Source: JBNKFV01 sp050290265 (GTDB lineage Bacteria; Pseudomonadota; Gammaproteobacteria; Pseudomonadales; Cellvibrionaceae). Taken from it: 64,000 nucleotides of DNA. The stretch lies in contig JBNKHI010000003.1 of the NCBI GenBank assembly GCA_050290265.1, forward strand, positions 62,001-126,000. Direction: 5' to 3'. Each line of letters starts with the position of its first letter. Positions within the stretch are counted from its first letter, which is position 1. The position numbers and the translations under genes were made by a program. Shown piece by piece: positions 17,412 through 27,167 of the stretch. The notes beneath the pieces were generated by a model. The model was given only the letters and a program-made list of their open reading frames with translations, was not told the origin of the DNA and did no database searches.

Positions 17412-20120
17412 ATGATTGGTAAGGTATTTAAGTCGCTCTTTGGTTCTAAAAATGATCGAGAAATCAAACGGATGCGCAAAACAGTCAAGCGTATCAATGA
17501 GCTTGAGACTGATATTGGTGGATTAAGTGACAGTGACCTTGCTGCAAAAACTAAGGAATTTAGAGCTCGCTTAAGTGAGGGCGAGTCACTCGATAGTCTG
17601 CTAGCTGAAGCCTTTGCAGTCACTCGCGAAGCCAGTAAGCGTGTAATGTCGATGCGCCACTTTGATGTGCAGTTAATCGGTGGTATGGCGTTGCATGAAG
17701 GTTGTATTGCCGAAATGCGCACCGGCGAGGGTAAAACCCTGATGTCCACATTGCCAGCTTACCTGAATGCACTGACAGGACGTGGCGTTCATATCGTGAC
17801 AGTGAATGAATATTTAGCCCAGCGTGACGCAAATTGGATGAGGCCACTGTATGAATTTTTGGGGCTGACGGTAGGCGTTATCCAGTCTATGCAGGACCCT
17901 CAGGTTAAGCGTGAGGCTTACCTTGCTGATATTACTTATGGTACCAACAACGAATTCGGGTTTGATTATTTACGCGACAATATGGCGTTGCGTAAAGAAG
18001 ATCGCGTACAAAAACCGCTGAACTTTGCGGTAGTGGATGAGGTTGACTCTATCCTTATTGACGAGGCGCGCACCCCTCTCATTATTTCTGGTGCCGCTGA
18101 AGATAGCTCTGAGATGTATCGCCGTATTAACCAGCTGATTCCGCGTCTTACTCCTTATTCCGAGGAGGAAGGTGGCGATTACATGGTGGATGAGAAAACT
18201 CGCCAGGTGGAATTGAGTGAGCAGGGGCATCAGCAGATTGAAAGTATGCTGATTGCTGAAAAGCTTCTTAGCGAGGATGACTCACTTTACGCAGCGACGA
18301 ATCTGGGGTTGCTGCATCACGTTCATGCGGCCTTGAGGGCTCATAAGCTTTTTTCGCGGGATGTCGATTATATCGTGCAAGACGGTCAAGTGATGCTTAT
18401 TGATGAGCACACTGGCCGAACCATGCCTGGTCGTCGATTGTCCGAGGGCTTGCATCAAGCCATCGAAGCAAAAGAAGGGGTTGTTATTCAAAACGAGAGT
18501 CAGACGTTAGCATCGACTACTTTCCAAAACTACTTCCGGCTGTACAACAAATTATCGGGAATGACCGGTACTGCTGATACAGAAGCTTTCGAATTCCGAC
18601 AAATTTATGGGCTTGATGTTGTTGTGATTCCAACCAACAAGCCAATTGCACGGACAGACCTTAATGATCTAGTGTATTTGTCAATGGAAGATAAATACAG
18701 TGCAGTGGTTGATGATATCAAAGCCTTGCAAGAAAAGGGCGCGCCGGTTCTGGTGGGTACCGCTTCCATTGAAACTTCTGAAGAAATGGCTCTTCGTTTG
18801 CGAAAAGCGGGCATAAAGCATCAGGTACTTAACGCCAAGTTCCATGAAAAAGAAGCTGAAATCATTGCCCAGGCAGGTCGTCCAGGTGCTGTCACCATTG
18901 CTACCAACATGGCCGGTCGAGGTACCGATATTGTTCTAGGTGGCAGCTTTGATGCTGAGGTTCAGGCGATGGATAATCCTTCGGAAGAAGAGATTGCCCA
19001 TGCCCGTGAAGCATGGAAAAAACGCCAGGAGCAGGTTTTGGCTACGGGTGGGCTGCATATCATCGGCACAGAGAGGCACGAGTCTCGCCGAATTGATAAT
19101 CAGCTTCGCGGTCGTGCTGGCCGGCAGGGCGACCCTGGTGTATCCCGCTTTTATCTTTCTCTGGAAGATAATTTGATGCGGATTTTTGCATCTGATCGAG
19201 TGCGTGGATTTATGCAGGCATTAGGAATGGAAAAAGGCGAAGCGATTGAGCACCGCATGGTTTCAAATGCCATCGAAAAGGCTCAGCGTAAAGTTGAGGG
19301 GCGTAATTTTGACATTCGTAAACAGTTGCTGGAGTACGACGATGTATCAAATGATCAACGCCAGGTAGTGTACCAACAGCGTAATGATCTCTTAGAATTG
19401 GATGATATTAGTGACGCGATTGACGCCATTCGTCAAGATGTTATCGGTGAGGTGTTTAGTGGGTTTGTGCCGCCACAAAGCGTTGAAGAGCAGTGGGACA
19501 TTGCCGGTCTTGAGTATCACATGGAAGCCGAATTTGGCCAGCGTCTACCTGTAAAACAGTGGCTTGAAGAAGATAAAAACCTGCATGAAGAAAGCTTAAA
19601 AGAAAAAATAATTGCAGCCGTTAATGAGGCCTATGAGGCCAAGCGTGAAAAGTTTGGCGTTGTGATTCGAGATGTTGAACGGCAAGTCATGTTGCAGGTA
19701 CTTGATACGCTTTGGAAAGAACATCTCAGTAATATGGATCACCTGCGCCAAGGTATTGGTTTGCGGGCTTACGCTCAGCGTAATCCAAAGCAAGAATATA
19801 AGCGTGAGTCGTTTCAATTGTTTGAAGAAATGTTGAATAGTCTTAAGCACGAAGTGACACGCATACTTTCCCGTGTAGAGCCGATTACGCGCGAGCAAAT
19901 GGAAGAGATGGAGCGGCAGCAGAGAGAAATACGGGAGCGCCAAAAAATGCAATTGCAGCACGCTGAAGCGTCCGCAATGCAGGCGTCTGATGAGGGACAG
20001 GGTGAAGAGAATACTGAATCGCAGCCTTTTGTGCGTGAGGGTGCTAAAGTAGGTCGAAACGATCCTTGTCCTTGTGGATCAGGCCAAAAATATAAGCAGT
20101 GTCATGGGCGACTGGGTTGA
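17412..20120 (+). CDS. secA: Preprotein translocase ATPase SecA
   Basis: Motor of the Sec translocon; drives unfolded preproteins through SecYEG. With the ATG at 17412 (MIGKVFKSLFGSKND) it is 902 residues, against 901 in E. coli; an in-frame ATG at 17400 adds four residues. Visible features are MRTGEGKTL (Walker A), VDEVDSILIDEARTPLIISG (DEAD-type motif with the conserved SecA signature), NMAGRGTDI, the RIDNQLRGRAGRQGDPG motif, and the C-terminal zinc-binding SecB-interaction tail CPCGSGQKYKQCHG. A perfect hairpin follows at 20145-20173. Confidence 0.99.
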   Translation: MIGKVFKSLFGSKNDREIKRMRKTVKRINELETDIGGLSDSDLAAKTKEFRARLSEGESLDSLLAEAFAVTREASKRVMSMRHFDVQLIGGMALHEGCIAEMRTGEGKTLMSTLPAYLNALTGRGVHIVTVNEYLAQRDANWMRPLYEFLGLTVGVIQSMQDPQVKREAYLADITYGTNNEFGFDYLRDNMALRKEDRVQKPLNFAVVDEVDSILIDEARTPLIISGAAEDSSEMYRRINQLIPRLTPYSEEEGGDYMVDEKTRQVELSEQGHQQIESMLIAEKLLSEDDSLYAATNLGLLHHVHAALRAHKLFSRDVDYIVQDGQVMLIDEHTGRTMPGRRLSEGLHQAIEAKEGVVIQNESQTLASTTFQNYFRLYNKLSGMTGTADTEAFEFRQIYGLDVVVIPTNKPIARTDLNDLVYLSMEDKYSAVVDDIKALQEKGAPVLVGTASIETSEEMALRLRKAGIKHQVLNAKFHEKEAEIIAQAGRPGAVTIATNMAGRGTDIVLGGSFDAEVQAMDNPSEEEIAHAREAWKKRQEQVLATGGLHIIGTERHESRRIDNQLRGRAGRQGDPGVSRFYLSLEDNLMRIFASDRVRGFMQALGMEKGEAIEHRMVSNAIEKAQRKVEGRNFDIRKQLLEYDDVSNDQRQVVYQQRNDLLELDDISDAIDAIRQDVIGEVFSGFVPPQSVEEQWDIAGLEYHMEAEFGQRLPVKQWLEEDKNLHEESLKEKIIAAVNEAYEAKREKFGVVIRDVERQVMLQVLDTLWKEHLSNMDHLRQGIGLRAYAQRNPKQEYKRESFQLFEEMLNSLKHEVTRILSRVEPITREQMEEMERQQREIRERQKMQLQHAEASAMQASDEGQGEENTESQPFVREGAKVGRNDPCPCGSGQKYKQCHGRLG

Positions 20121-20144
20121 GTAAGGTTGCAGCATGAAGAGTAG

Positions 20145-20173
20145 CAATAGGGCGCTTAGATAGCGCCCTATTG
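20145..20173 (+). terminator. 12-bp stem-loop after secA, possible terminator or attenuator
   Basis: A perfect inverted repeat, CAATAGGGCGCT and AGCGCCCTATTG, surrounds a 5-base loop between the secA stop and the argJ start. There is no T-run after it, so it may act as an mRNA 3'-end stabiliser or a weak terminator rather than a canonical intrinsic terminator. Confidence 0.5.
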
Positions 20174-20213
20174 CGTTCCTATCAGCAGAATAAAGCAGGT
20201 AATCAAGATAAGT

Positions 20214-21434
20214 ATGGCAGTGGAAAAGTTTCGGTTTCCAACAATGCATCCGGTAGCGGGATTCCGCCTGGGAACAACCAGCGCTGGCATCAAAAAGGCC
20301 GGTCGTAAAGATGTGGTTGTTATGGAAATAGCAGAGGGGGGTAGCGTTGTTGGAGCATTTACGAAAAATCGTTTTTGTGCTGCTCCTGTGCATGTTTGCC
20401 GTGATCACTTGGCGAATACTGAAGCACGCTTTCTGGTTGTAAATACGGGTAATGCGAATGCGTGTACCGGTGATAGAGGTATGCAAGATGCCCTTAAAAC
20501 TTGTGAAGTATTGGCGAAAGAAGTAGGAGTTGATCTTAAGTCTGTGTTGCCTTTTTCGACCGGTGTTATTGGTGAACATTTGCCGATGGACAGATTACTT
20601 TCCGCGTTGCCGTCTGCGGTCGCTGATTTGTCGGTTGAAGGATGGGCGGACGCTGCTACCGGTATTATGACTACCGATACCCGCGAAAAAGGGGCCTCGG
20701 TACAATTTGAGCATGAGGGGAAAACCGTAACCGTAACAGGGATTGCTAAAGGCTCTGGTATGATCAAGCCGAATATGGCGACAATGTTGGCATTTGTGGC
20801 TACCGATGCCGCTGTTGAAAAATCATTATTGCAAGGGTTGTTGTCTGAATCGGTTGAGCAGTCTTTTAACCGGATTACTGTGGATGGTGATACGTCTACC
20901 AATGATTCTTCGATCCTGATTGCCACTGGCTGTGTGGACCTTCCCTTGTTGAATGATGCAGCTTCGCCTCTATACCATAAGCTACAGGCAGCCTTAGTGG
21001 ATGTGCATATCCAGCTGGCGCAGAACATTGTTGCTGATGGCGAAGGGGCGACTAAGTTTATTAGTGTGAATGTTGCTGGTGGCAAAACGGAGGACGAGTG
21101 CCTGAAAGTTGCTTATGCAATCGCTCACTCACCGTTAATCAAAACGGCTTGTTATGCTAGCGATCCTAACTGGGGGCGCATTGTTGCTGCTATCGGTTAT
21201 GCGGGAGTTGACAATCTTGATGCAGACGCTGTATCCGTTAAGTTGGATGATGTACTCATTGTTGAAAAGGGCGGCCGCGCCGCCACTTATCAGGAGGAGA
21301 TGGGTCAGTCTGTAATGACTCAGGCAGAGTTCGCTTTCAACATTGAGCTCAATCGAGGTGATGCCAAAACCACGGTGTGGACGTGTGACTTCTCCCATGA
21401 GTATGTTTCGATCAATGCAGATTATCGCAGCTAA
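20214..21434 (+). CDS. argJ: Bifunctional ornithine acetyltransferase / N-acetylglutamate synthase ArgJ
   Basis: Recycles the acetyl group in arginine biosynthesis: N-acetylornithine plus glutamate gives ornithine plus N-acetylglutamate, and many members also use acetyl-CoA. It has 406 residues. The self-cleavage region GIAKGSGMIKPNMATMLAF contains the Ala-Thr site whose Thr becomes the N-terminal nucleophile of the beta chain. Conserved TGNANACTG and DPNWGRI segments are present. The secA-argJ-mutT order is typical of pseudomonad-like genomes. Whether it is mono- or bifunctional cannot be decided from sequence alone. Confidence 0.97.
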   Translation: MAVEKFRFPTMHPVAGFRLGTTSAGIKKAGRKDVVVMEIAEGGSVVGAFTKNRFCAAPVHVCRDHLANTEARFLVVNTGNANACTGDRGMQDALKTCEVLAKEVGVDLKSVLPFSTGVIGEHLPMDRLLSALPSAVADLSVEGWADAATGIMTTDTREKGASVQFEHEGKTVTVTGIAKGSGMIKPNMATMLAFVATDAAVEKSLLQGLLSESVEQSFNRITVDGDTSTNDSSILIATGCVDLPLLNDAASPLYHKLQAALVDVHIQLAQNIVADGEGATKFISVNVAGGKTEDECLKVAYAIAHSPLIKTACYASDPNWGRIVAAIGYAGVDNLDADAVSVKLDDVLIVEKGGRAATYQEEMGQSVMTQAEFAFNIELNRGDAKTTVWTCDFSHEYVSINADYRS

Positions 21435-21510
21435 TAGTTTTCATGCCATAAGCATTTATCCAGACTTTCAAGGAACCTCGGTCTTAGCGAGATTTAGTAT
21501 TTGTTAATTT

Positions 21511-21921
21511 ATGAAAAAATCTATCCATGTGGCTGCCGGTGTCATTATCAGAAATAGCCGGGCTGGCTTAATTGAAATATTGCTGGCCAAACGGCCCATG
21601 ACTGCCCATAAGGGCGGTTTGTGGGAGTTTCCGGGTGGTAAGGTGGAGCGTGGGGAAACTGCCGAGGAGGCCTTAAAAAGAGAGCTCGGGGAAGAGCTGG
21701 CAATCGACGCTCAGGTTTCTTCTGCCTTGTTACAGATTCCTTACGATTACCCAGAAAAATCAGTGCTACTGGATGTCTGGTTAGTATCAGTGTTTGCCGG
21801 GGAACCAATGGGTAATGAAGGTCAAGAAGTTCGCTGGGTCAGCTTGGCTGAGCTGGATAGTTTCGACTTTCCAGAAGCCAATGCGCCCATTGTAGATTTT
21901 TTGCAGCGTTACTCTTTTTAA
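21511..21921 (+). CDS. mutT: 8-oxo-dGTP diphosphatase MutT (Nudix)
   Basis: Sanitises the nucleotide pool by hydrolysing 8-oxo-dGTP. At 136 residues it is near E. coli MutT (129). The Nudix box reads from GGKVERGE through REL to GEEL, with all glutamates of GX5EX7REUXEEXGU in place. It begins with HVAAGVIIRN, typical of MutT. In many pseudomonads the protein is fused to a ThiE-like domain; here it stands alone. It converges with yacG, whose end is 25 bases away. Confidence 0.93.
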   Translation: MKKSIHVAAGVIIRNSRAGLIEILLAKRPMTAHKGGLWEFPGGKVERGETAEEALKRELGEELAIDAQVSSALLQIPYDYPEKSVLLDVWLVSVFAGEPMGNEGQEVRWVSLAELDSFDFPEANAPIVDFLQRYSF

Positions 21922-21946
21922 GAGTGTTTTGAGGCTCTGACGCCAT

Positions 21947-22159
21947 CTAGATGTTATTGGGGTCGTCTAGTTCATCTGATAGCACATCGTCATATATGGA
22001 GTTGCCTGCGATTCTGTGGCCCTCACTTGCCCACTCCCCTAAGTCCACGAGCTTACAGCGTTTGCTGCAAAATGGACGATCGGGATAGCTCTCCGTCCAG
22101 GTGATTGTTTTTTTGCATGTGGGGCATGGCAGAATAGTGGTTGGTTTTGATGTACTCAC
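21947..22159 (-). CDS. yacG: DNA gyrase inhibitor / zinc-binding protein YacG
   Basis: Small zinc protein of 70 residues, reported in E. coli to bind GyrB and inhibit gyrase. The four-cysteine zinc site is visible as CPTC and CSKRC, followed by the conserved KLVDLGEWASE segment. It is the last gene of the pilB-pilC-pilD-coaE-yacG run, 23 bases after coaE. Confidence 0.95.
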   Translation of the reverse strand: MSTSKPTTILPCPTCKKTITWTESYPDRPFCSKRCKLVDLGEWASEGHRIAGNSIYDDVLSDELDDPNNI

Positions 22160-22182
22160 GACAAAGATCTCTGTCCTAGGGG

Positions 22183-22788
22183 TTAAAGTGTTTGGCTAAG
22201 TTGCAGGTAATTCTGATGTAGCCGCTCGACCTGCTTATCCAGTGTGCTCAGATCACCGCTATTGTCCAATATGTCATCCGCGTAACTCAACCTTTCGTTT
22301 CGACTTAGCTGTGCGTCCATTATTGCCTTTATCTGTGTCGTCGTTTGGTCGTCGCGTTGGCTGGCACGTTGTAATTGCACAGGCTCAGGTACATCTACAA
22401 CAGCTATTCTATCGACTTGTTTGTGGCCGCTAGTTTCTATCAGTAGTGGAGCGCTATAAATAGCGTAGAGGCCTGTGGCCTCTAGCAAGAGTTGTTTTGA
22501 TCGGTCCCTAATTAGTGGGTGAAGAATACTTTCCACGAGAGCTTTTTTTTCTTCGTCGTTGAATATCAATGCTCTGAGTGCAGGACGGTTCAAACTGCCG
22601 TCATCTGAGAGAATATTACTGCCAAACGCGTCTGTCAGTCTTTGCAGGCCTTTGCTGCCAGGGTAAACGACTTCTCGTGCAACAATGTCAGCATCGACAA
22701 CTGTCACGCCTCTTTTTTCGAAGCATTGTGTTGCCGCAGACTTTCCTGAGCCGATGCCGCCTGTCAGCCCAATTATCAGTTTAGCCAA
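22183..22788 (-). CDS. coaE: Dephospho-CoA kinase CoaE
   Basis: Last step of coenzyme A synthesis, phosphorylating the 3'-hydroxyl of dephospho-CoA. It has 201 residues with the P-loop GLTGGIGSGKSAA, the substrate region VVDADIVAREVV, and the lid region with RASQRD. It is in the conserved pilD-coaE-yacG gene order. A stem-loop in the gap after pilD suggests coaE may be partly uncoupled from the pil genes. Confidence 0.97.
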   Translation of the reverse strand: MAKLIIGLTGGIGSGKSAATQCFEKRGVTVVDADIVAREVVYPGSKGLQRLTDAFGSNILSDDGSLNRPALRALIFNDEEKKALVESILHPLIRDRSKQLLLEATGLYAIYSAPLLIETSGHKQVDRIAVVDVPEPVQLQRASQRDDQTTTQIKAIMDAQLSRNERLSYADDILDNSGDLSTLDKQVERLHQNYLQLSQTL

Positions 22789-22804
22789 GATGCTACCCCC
22801 TCAA

Positions 22805-22832
22805 TGCAAAACAGGCTTTGGAAAGCCTGTTT
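22805..22832 (-). terminator. Stem-loop between pilD and coaE (- strand)
   Basis: The inverted repeat AAACAGGCTTT and AAAGCCTGTTT (22809-22832) has an 11-base arm. On the - strand it is followed by a four-T run. It probably attenuates pil transcription before coaE. Confidence 0.6.
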
Positions 22833-22871
22833 GGGTGCGCTAACGTATGCTTGTGATAAAACGAAAACTGC

Positions 22872-23735
22872 TTATCCAAGTCCTGCAAATTGCAGGTAGG
22901 TTTGGGTTATTTTATCGCCCCAAAGAAACGCGATCCATCCGGCAATGGCGAGATAAGGGCCAAAAGGTATAGGAATGTTTTTATCACGGCCCATAATCAG
23001 AATTCCCGCTATGCCAATGACGGCACCGACCAGTGATGAAAGGATAACGATGAGGGGCAGGGCTTGCCACCCCATCCAGGCACCCAAGGCTGCCAGTAGC
23101 TTAAAGTCGCCATATCCCATCCCTTCCTTACCGGTTATTGCTTTAAACAGCCAGAATACAGACCACAAAACGAGGTAGCCGGCAGCTGCGCCGATAACCG
23201 CATCGTCTAACTCGGCAAACATGCCCGAAAGGTTTACCAAAAGCCCTAGCCACAATAAAGGTAGTGTGAGATTGTCGGGCAATAGTTGGTGATCGATATC
23301 GATCACAGTTAAGGCTATGAGCGTCCAAGTCAGTATTAACGCCATAAAGAGTGGTACACCAACGGTAACCTGGGTTGCCAATAATGCACTTAGCAAGCCT
23401 GTTATCAACTCGATAATAGGGTAACGTATGGATATGCGGTTTTTACATTGCGAACATGCGCCTTTTAAAAACACATAACTGAGGACAGGAATGTTCTCCC
23501 AGGGCTTGATACCATGCCCGCAGTGGGGGCAGGTAGAGTTGGGAACAATCAGATTAAAAGGCTTAGATTCTTCTGGGTTTTCCTGCCCAAGTAGTTCGCA
23601 ACAATCCCGCTTCCATCCTCGCTCCAGCATAATAGGTATACGGTAGATAACCACGTTTAGAAAGCTGCCCACTAAAAGCCCAAAAATCAGGCAGGCAATA
23701 ACAATATGAGAAAGTGCCAGCGTAAATGCATTCAT
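22872..23735 (-). CDS. pilD: Type IV prepilin peptidase / N-methyltransferase PilD
   Basis: Inner-membrane aspartic protease that cleaves prepilin leader peptides and methylates the new N terminus. It has 287 residues and about eight membrane helices. The cytoplasmic zinc motif has two CxxC pairs, CPHCGHGIKPWENIPVLSY and CSQCKNR. Catalytic aspartates occur in DIDHQLLPD and in GMGYGDFK (the GxGD motif). It lies 4 bases after pilC in the pilBCD operon. Confidence 0.97.
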   Translation of the reverse strand: MNAFTLALSHIVIACLIFGLLVGSFLNVVIYRIPIMLERGWKRDCCELLGQENPEESKPFNLIVPNSTCPHCGHGIKPWENIPVLSYVFLKGACSQCKNRISIRYPIIELITGLLSALLATQVTVGVPLFMALILTWTLIALTVIDIDHQLLPDNLTLPLLWLGLLVNLSGMFAELDDAVIGAAAGYLVLWSVFWLFKAITGKEGMGYGDFKLLAALGAWMGWQALPLIVILSSLVGAVIGIAGILIMGRDKNIPIPFGPYLAIAGWIAFLWGDKITQTYLQFAGLG

Positions 23736-23739
23736 AGAG

Positions 23740-24954
23740 TTAAATAACCTTGCCTATATTGAATATAGGTAGGTACATGGCAATCATTAGACCGCCGACT
23801 AACACACCCAAGACTGCCATAATCATAGGTTCGAGTAACGTTGTAAGGTTATCCACCATGTCGTCCACGGAGTCTTCGTAAAAGCCGGCTACCTTATCCA
23901 GCATCTCATCTAGAGCGCCAGATTCTTCCCCAATTGCTGTCATTTGAAGTAGCATTGATGGAAAGAGGTTGGTAGCGCGCATAGACGTATTCATTTGGAT
24001 GCCGGTAGATACATCGTCTCGAACACGCATGCAGCCTTTTTCATAAACTGAATTACCTGTTGCGCCCGCAACGGAGTCCAATGCTTCAATTAATGGAACA
24101 CCAGCAGAAAAGGTTGTTGACAATGTTCTGGCAAACCTAGCGATAATCGATTCGTAAACAATTTTACCTATGATCGGCAGCTTTAGTGTTATCTTATCGA
24201 CTTGCTCCGAGAAAGACTTGGAGCGCTTTCTAGCTTCAGTAAACGCAACAACAGAAGCGACTATACCCAGAAGCATTATAAGCCACCAATCTTGCACGAC
24301 TTCTGATATATGTAAAACGAAGAGGGTAAATGCTGGCAAGTCTGCCCCAAAGTTTGAAAATGTTTCTGCGAATTGTGGCACGACCTTTATTAACAATATA
24401 GCCGTTACCACTAGCGCGACAACTAATACTGCTATGGGATAAGTCATCGCTTTTTTAATTTTAGCTTTAACGGCCTCTGTTTTTTCTTTATATGTAGCAA
24501 TTCTATCCAGCATAGTTTCCAGGGCGCCAGCCTGCTCACCCGCTTCCACCAGATTACAGAAAAGGTCGTCAAAGTACTTTGGATGTTTCTCAAGCGCACT
24601 CGCGAAGCTATTGCCAGAGGCAACTTCATCTCGAATTTGGTATAGCAGCTCGGTAACAGATTTATTATCACTGCCATCGGCAACAATCTCAAAACTTTGT
24701 ACCAGTGGAACACCAGCTTTCATCATGGTCGCCATTTGACGGCTCAGGATAGCAATGTCCTGTGGCTTAATAGCTTTTTTTCCGCCACCAAATAAAGGCT
24801 TTGGTTTTTTTCTAACCTGGGTTGCTAAAATCCCTTGTTTACGCAGCTGAGCTTTGACTAGGGCAGCGCTGACACCAGTGATTTCGCTCTGGATCTTATT
24901 GCCCTTTTTATCAGTACCCTTGTAGATAAATACTTGATTTGTTTTTTCAGCCAT
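23740..24954 (-). CDS. pilC: Type IV pilus inner-membrane platform protein PilC
   Basis: Platform protein of the pilus machine (GspF/PilC family) that couples the PilB ATPase to pilin extraction from the membrane. It has 404 residues, two T2SF domains (about 70-195 and 272-395), and three hydrophobic segments. Signatures include LSRQMATMMKAGVPL and ARFARTLSTTFSAGVPL. It lies 95 bases after pilB. Confidence 0.97.
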   Translation of the reverse strand: MAEKTNQVFIYKGTDKKGNKIQSEITGVSAALVKAQLRKQGILATQVRKKPKPLFGGGKKAIKPQDIAILSRQMATMMKAGVPLVQSFEIVADGSDNKSVTELLYQIRDEVASGNSFASALEKHPKYFDDLFCNLVEAGEQAGALETMLDRIATYKEKTEAVKAKIKKAMTYPIAVLVVALVVTAILLIKVVPQFAETFSNFGADLPAFTLFVLHISEVVQDWWLIMLLGIVASVVAFTEARKRSKSFSEQVDKITLKLPIIGKIVYESIIARFARTLSTTFSAGVPLIEALDSVAGATGNSVYEKGCMRVRDDVSTGIQMNTSMRATNLFPSMLLQMTAIGEESGALDEMLDKVAGFYEDSVDDMVDNLTTLLEPMIMAVLGVLVGGLMIAMYLPIFNIGKVI

Positions 24955-25049
24955 TGTGTGCCGCCCCTAAACAAGCGTTTGCATCATCCCATTGATAACA
25001 ATTGGGGAGTTGTTTGTTCTGTTGGTAATACTCTATAACATAAATCGAT

Positions 25050-26774
25050 CTAGTCTTTGGTGACGCGATTTGCTTCCTCAAGACTCGTTACACCCATTGC
25101 AACCTTGCGTAGCGCTGATGTTCGTAAATTATTAAACCCTTCTTTGCGCGCTTGATCGGCAATAGTGATTGAATTTCCGCCCTCCATTATAAGCCGAGCA
25201 ATCTCTGGGGTTATGCGAACCACTTCATAGACTCCCACTCGGCCTTTGTAGCCTTTGCTACATTTGTCACATCCTGTGGGATGAAATACCGTCCATTCTT
25301 CCTTGGGGATGGTTATTTGGTCGAAGCCTTCTTCAGTAAATATTTCGTCGGGGATGTCATCCGCAGGGCGCTTGCAGTGGTCACAGAGTTTTCGCGCTAA
25401 GCGTTGGGCGATAATTAGACTAACAGATGTTGCGACGTTAAACGCCGGGACACCCATATTGAGCAGGCGTGTCAATGTTTCTGGGGCGCTATTCGTGTGC
25501 AGAGTTGATAATACCAAGTGTCCGGTTTGTGCTGCTTTAATGGCAATTTCCGCCGTTTCCAAATCACGAATCTCACCAACCATGACAATGTCGGGGTCTT
25601 GTCGCAAAAAGGAGCGCAATGCTTCCGCAAAGGTCAGCCCAACTTTGGTATTCATATTGACCTGGTTAATGCCTTCCAAGTTTATTTCTACTGGGTCTTC
25701 CGCTGTTGAAATGTTGGTTTCGGGGGTATTCAAAATATTCAGGCCGGTATATAGCGATACGGTTTTACCGGAGCCTGTAGGCCCCGTAACGAGAATCATA
25801 CCCTGAGGTTGTTTTAGTGCGTCTAAATACAGTTTCTTCTGTTTCTCTTCATAACCCAGCGCATCAATACCCAGCTTTGCACTGGAAGGATCGAGAATAC
25901 GTAAAACGATCTTTTCACCAAAAAGCGTTGGTAAGCTGTTAACACGAAAATCGATGGCACGAGTTTTCGATATCTTCATCTTAATGCGGCCATCTTGTGG
26001 GACGCGGCGCTCAGAGATGTCCATTCTGGACATCACTTTCAGTCTGGCGGCTAGACGTGTTGCCAAATTAACCGGGGGTTTTGCTACTTCCTGGAGAATA
26101 CCGTCGGTACGAAAACGCACTCGGTAAGCTTTTTCATAGGGTTCGAAGTGGATATCTGAAGCGCCGCCACGAATAGCGTCCAGTAATATCTTATTAATAA
26201 ATCTGACGATGGGTGCTTCATCAGCTTCTGACACCCCGTCTTCAGGGGGAGCGTTCTCGTCAACAGCTTGAATGTCCAGGTCTTCAAGGTCTTCGTCAAA
26301 GTCTCCTAGGCTGCCGCTAATCGCGTCTTCTTCAGCTTGTAAGTATACTTCCAGAGCTTGAATTAATTTATCTGCTTCGACTAATACTGGCTCTGTAGTG
26401 ATGCCAGTATTAAATTTAATTTCATCTAGCGCATGCAGATTCGTAGGGTCTGCTACAGCGACAAATAGCCTGTTCCCCCGGCGAAATAGCGGTAGAGAGT
26501 GGTGCTTGCGAATGAGTTTTTGGTCGACTAAACCTTTCGGGATGCTCTCAGTATTAAAGCTGCCCAGATCCATTACTGGCGTGCCGAATTCATCAGACAC
26601 AGCAAGAGCCATCTGTGTAGCGTCGACTAGTTCATTCTTAACAATGTAAAGAGCTAGTGGTTGTTTATCCCGGCGGCACTCATCGATTGCATTTAACATC
26701 TGTTCTTGCTCTATTAAACCATCGTTGACCAAGCGTTTGGCCAAGCCACTAAGGTTAGGCGCCGATACATTCAT
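25050..26774 (-). CDS. pilB: Type IV pilus assembly ATPase PilB
   Basis: Hexameric ATPase powering pilus extension. It has 574 residues: an N-terminal MshEN/GspE-N domain (about 1-150), then the secretion ATPase domain. Visible motifs are GPTGSGKTVSLYTGL (Walker A), the Asp box ISTAEDPVEI, the Walker B LRQDPDIVMVGEIRD and the His box TGHLVLSTLHTN. A tetracysteine zinc site is formed by CDHCKRP and CDKCSKG. First gene of the pilBCD run, divergent from pilA. Confidence 0.98.
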   Translation of the reverse strand: MNVSAPNLSGLAKRLVNDGLIEQEQMLNAIDECRRDKQPLALYIVKNELVDATQMALAVSDEFGTPVMDLGSFNTESIPKGLVDQKLIRKHHSLPLFRRGNRLFVAVADPTNLHALDEIKFNTGITTEPVLVEADKLIQALEVYLQAEEDAISGSLGDFDEDLEDLDIQAVDENAPPEDGVSEADEAPIVRFINKILLDAIRGGASDIHFEPYEKAYRVRFRTDGILQEVAKPPVNLATRLAARLKVMSRMDISERRVPQDGRIKMKISKTRAIDFRVNSLPTLFGEKIVLRILDPSSAKLGIDALGYEEKQKKLYLDALKQPQGMILVTGPTGSGKTVSLYTGLNILNTPETNISTAEDPVEINLEGINQVNMNTKVGLTFAEALRSFLRQDPDIVMVGEIRDLETAEIAIKAAQTGHLVLSTLHTNSAPETLTRLLNMGVPAFNVATSVSLIIAQRLARKLCDHCKRPADDIPDEIFTEEGFDQITIPKEEWTVFHPTGCDKCSKGYKGRVGVYEVVRITPEIARLIMEGGNSITIADQARKEGFNNLRTSALRKVAMGVTSLEEANRVTKD

Positions 26775-27029
26775 GGGAATTCCTTGAGCATGCTGTGTGC
26801 AAAAATAAACAAGTTGTTTTTAATCTTAAAAAATAGTTGAAGTCTTTTAGCTAACTTACTGTTATTGCTGGTTAAATTGAGTACAAGTTAAACTGTAACC
26901 TATAACATAGATATAGTATAGCCTTGAGTTAAGCTGGGTAGGTACAATCATTTTGTATACTTGAATGTAAGGGGCTTGTAATGCTGGCGCAAAAATCAAC
27001 GGTGGCTAGGTAAGGATGAACGGCTGAAA

Positions 27030-27080
27030 ATGTGACAAAAAATGTCAGTCTCTGACGCTGCTCGGACAAATGTTACAGGC
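27030..27080 (+). promoter_or_regulatory. Cluster of TGTC/GACA elements, possible PilR enhancer
   Basis: About 100 bases upstream of the pilA -24/-12 element there are repeated TGTC/GACA words (27034-27037, 27043-27046, 27065-27068). PilR of Pseudomonas is known to bind upstream TGTC-type sites to activate sigma-54 transcription of pilA. The assignment is inference by position and word content; short words recur by chance. Confidence 0.3.
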
Positions 27081-27167
27081 CGTGCCGGTTGGTGGTGGTG
27101 AGTTGTTAGTTCTTTTTTTTTAAAAAATCACATAAAAAACAGTAGGTTAACGATTTTAATTGCAAGT

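Noticed and set aside
20405..21085. Long - strand open frame inside argJ (226 codons)
   Set aside because: Antisense shadow of argJ without ribosome site or recognisable protein features.
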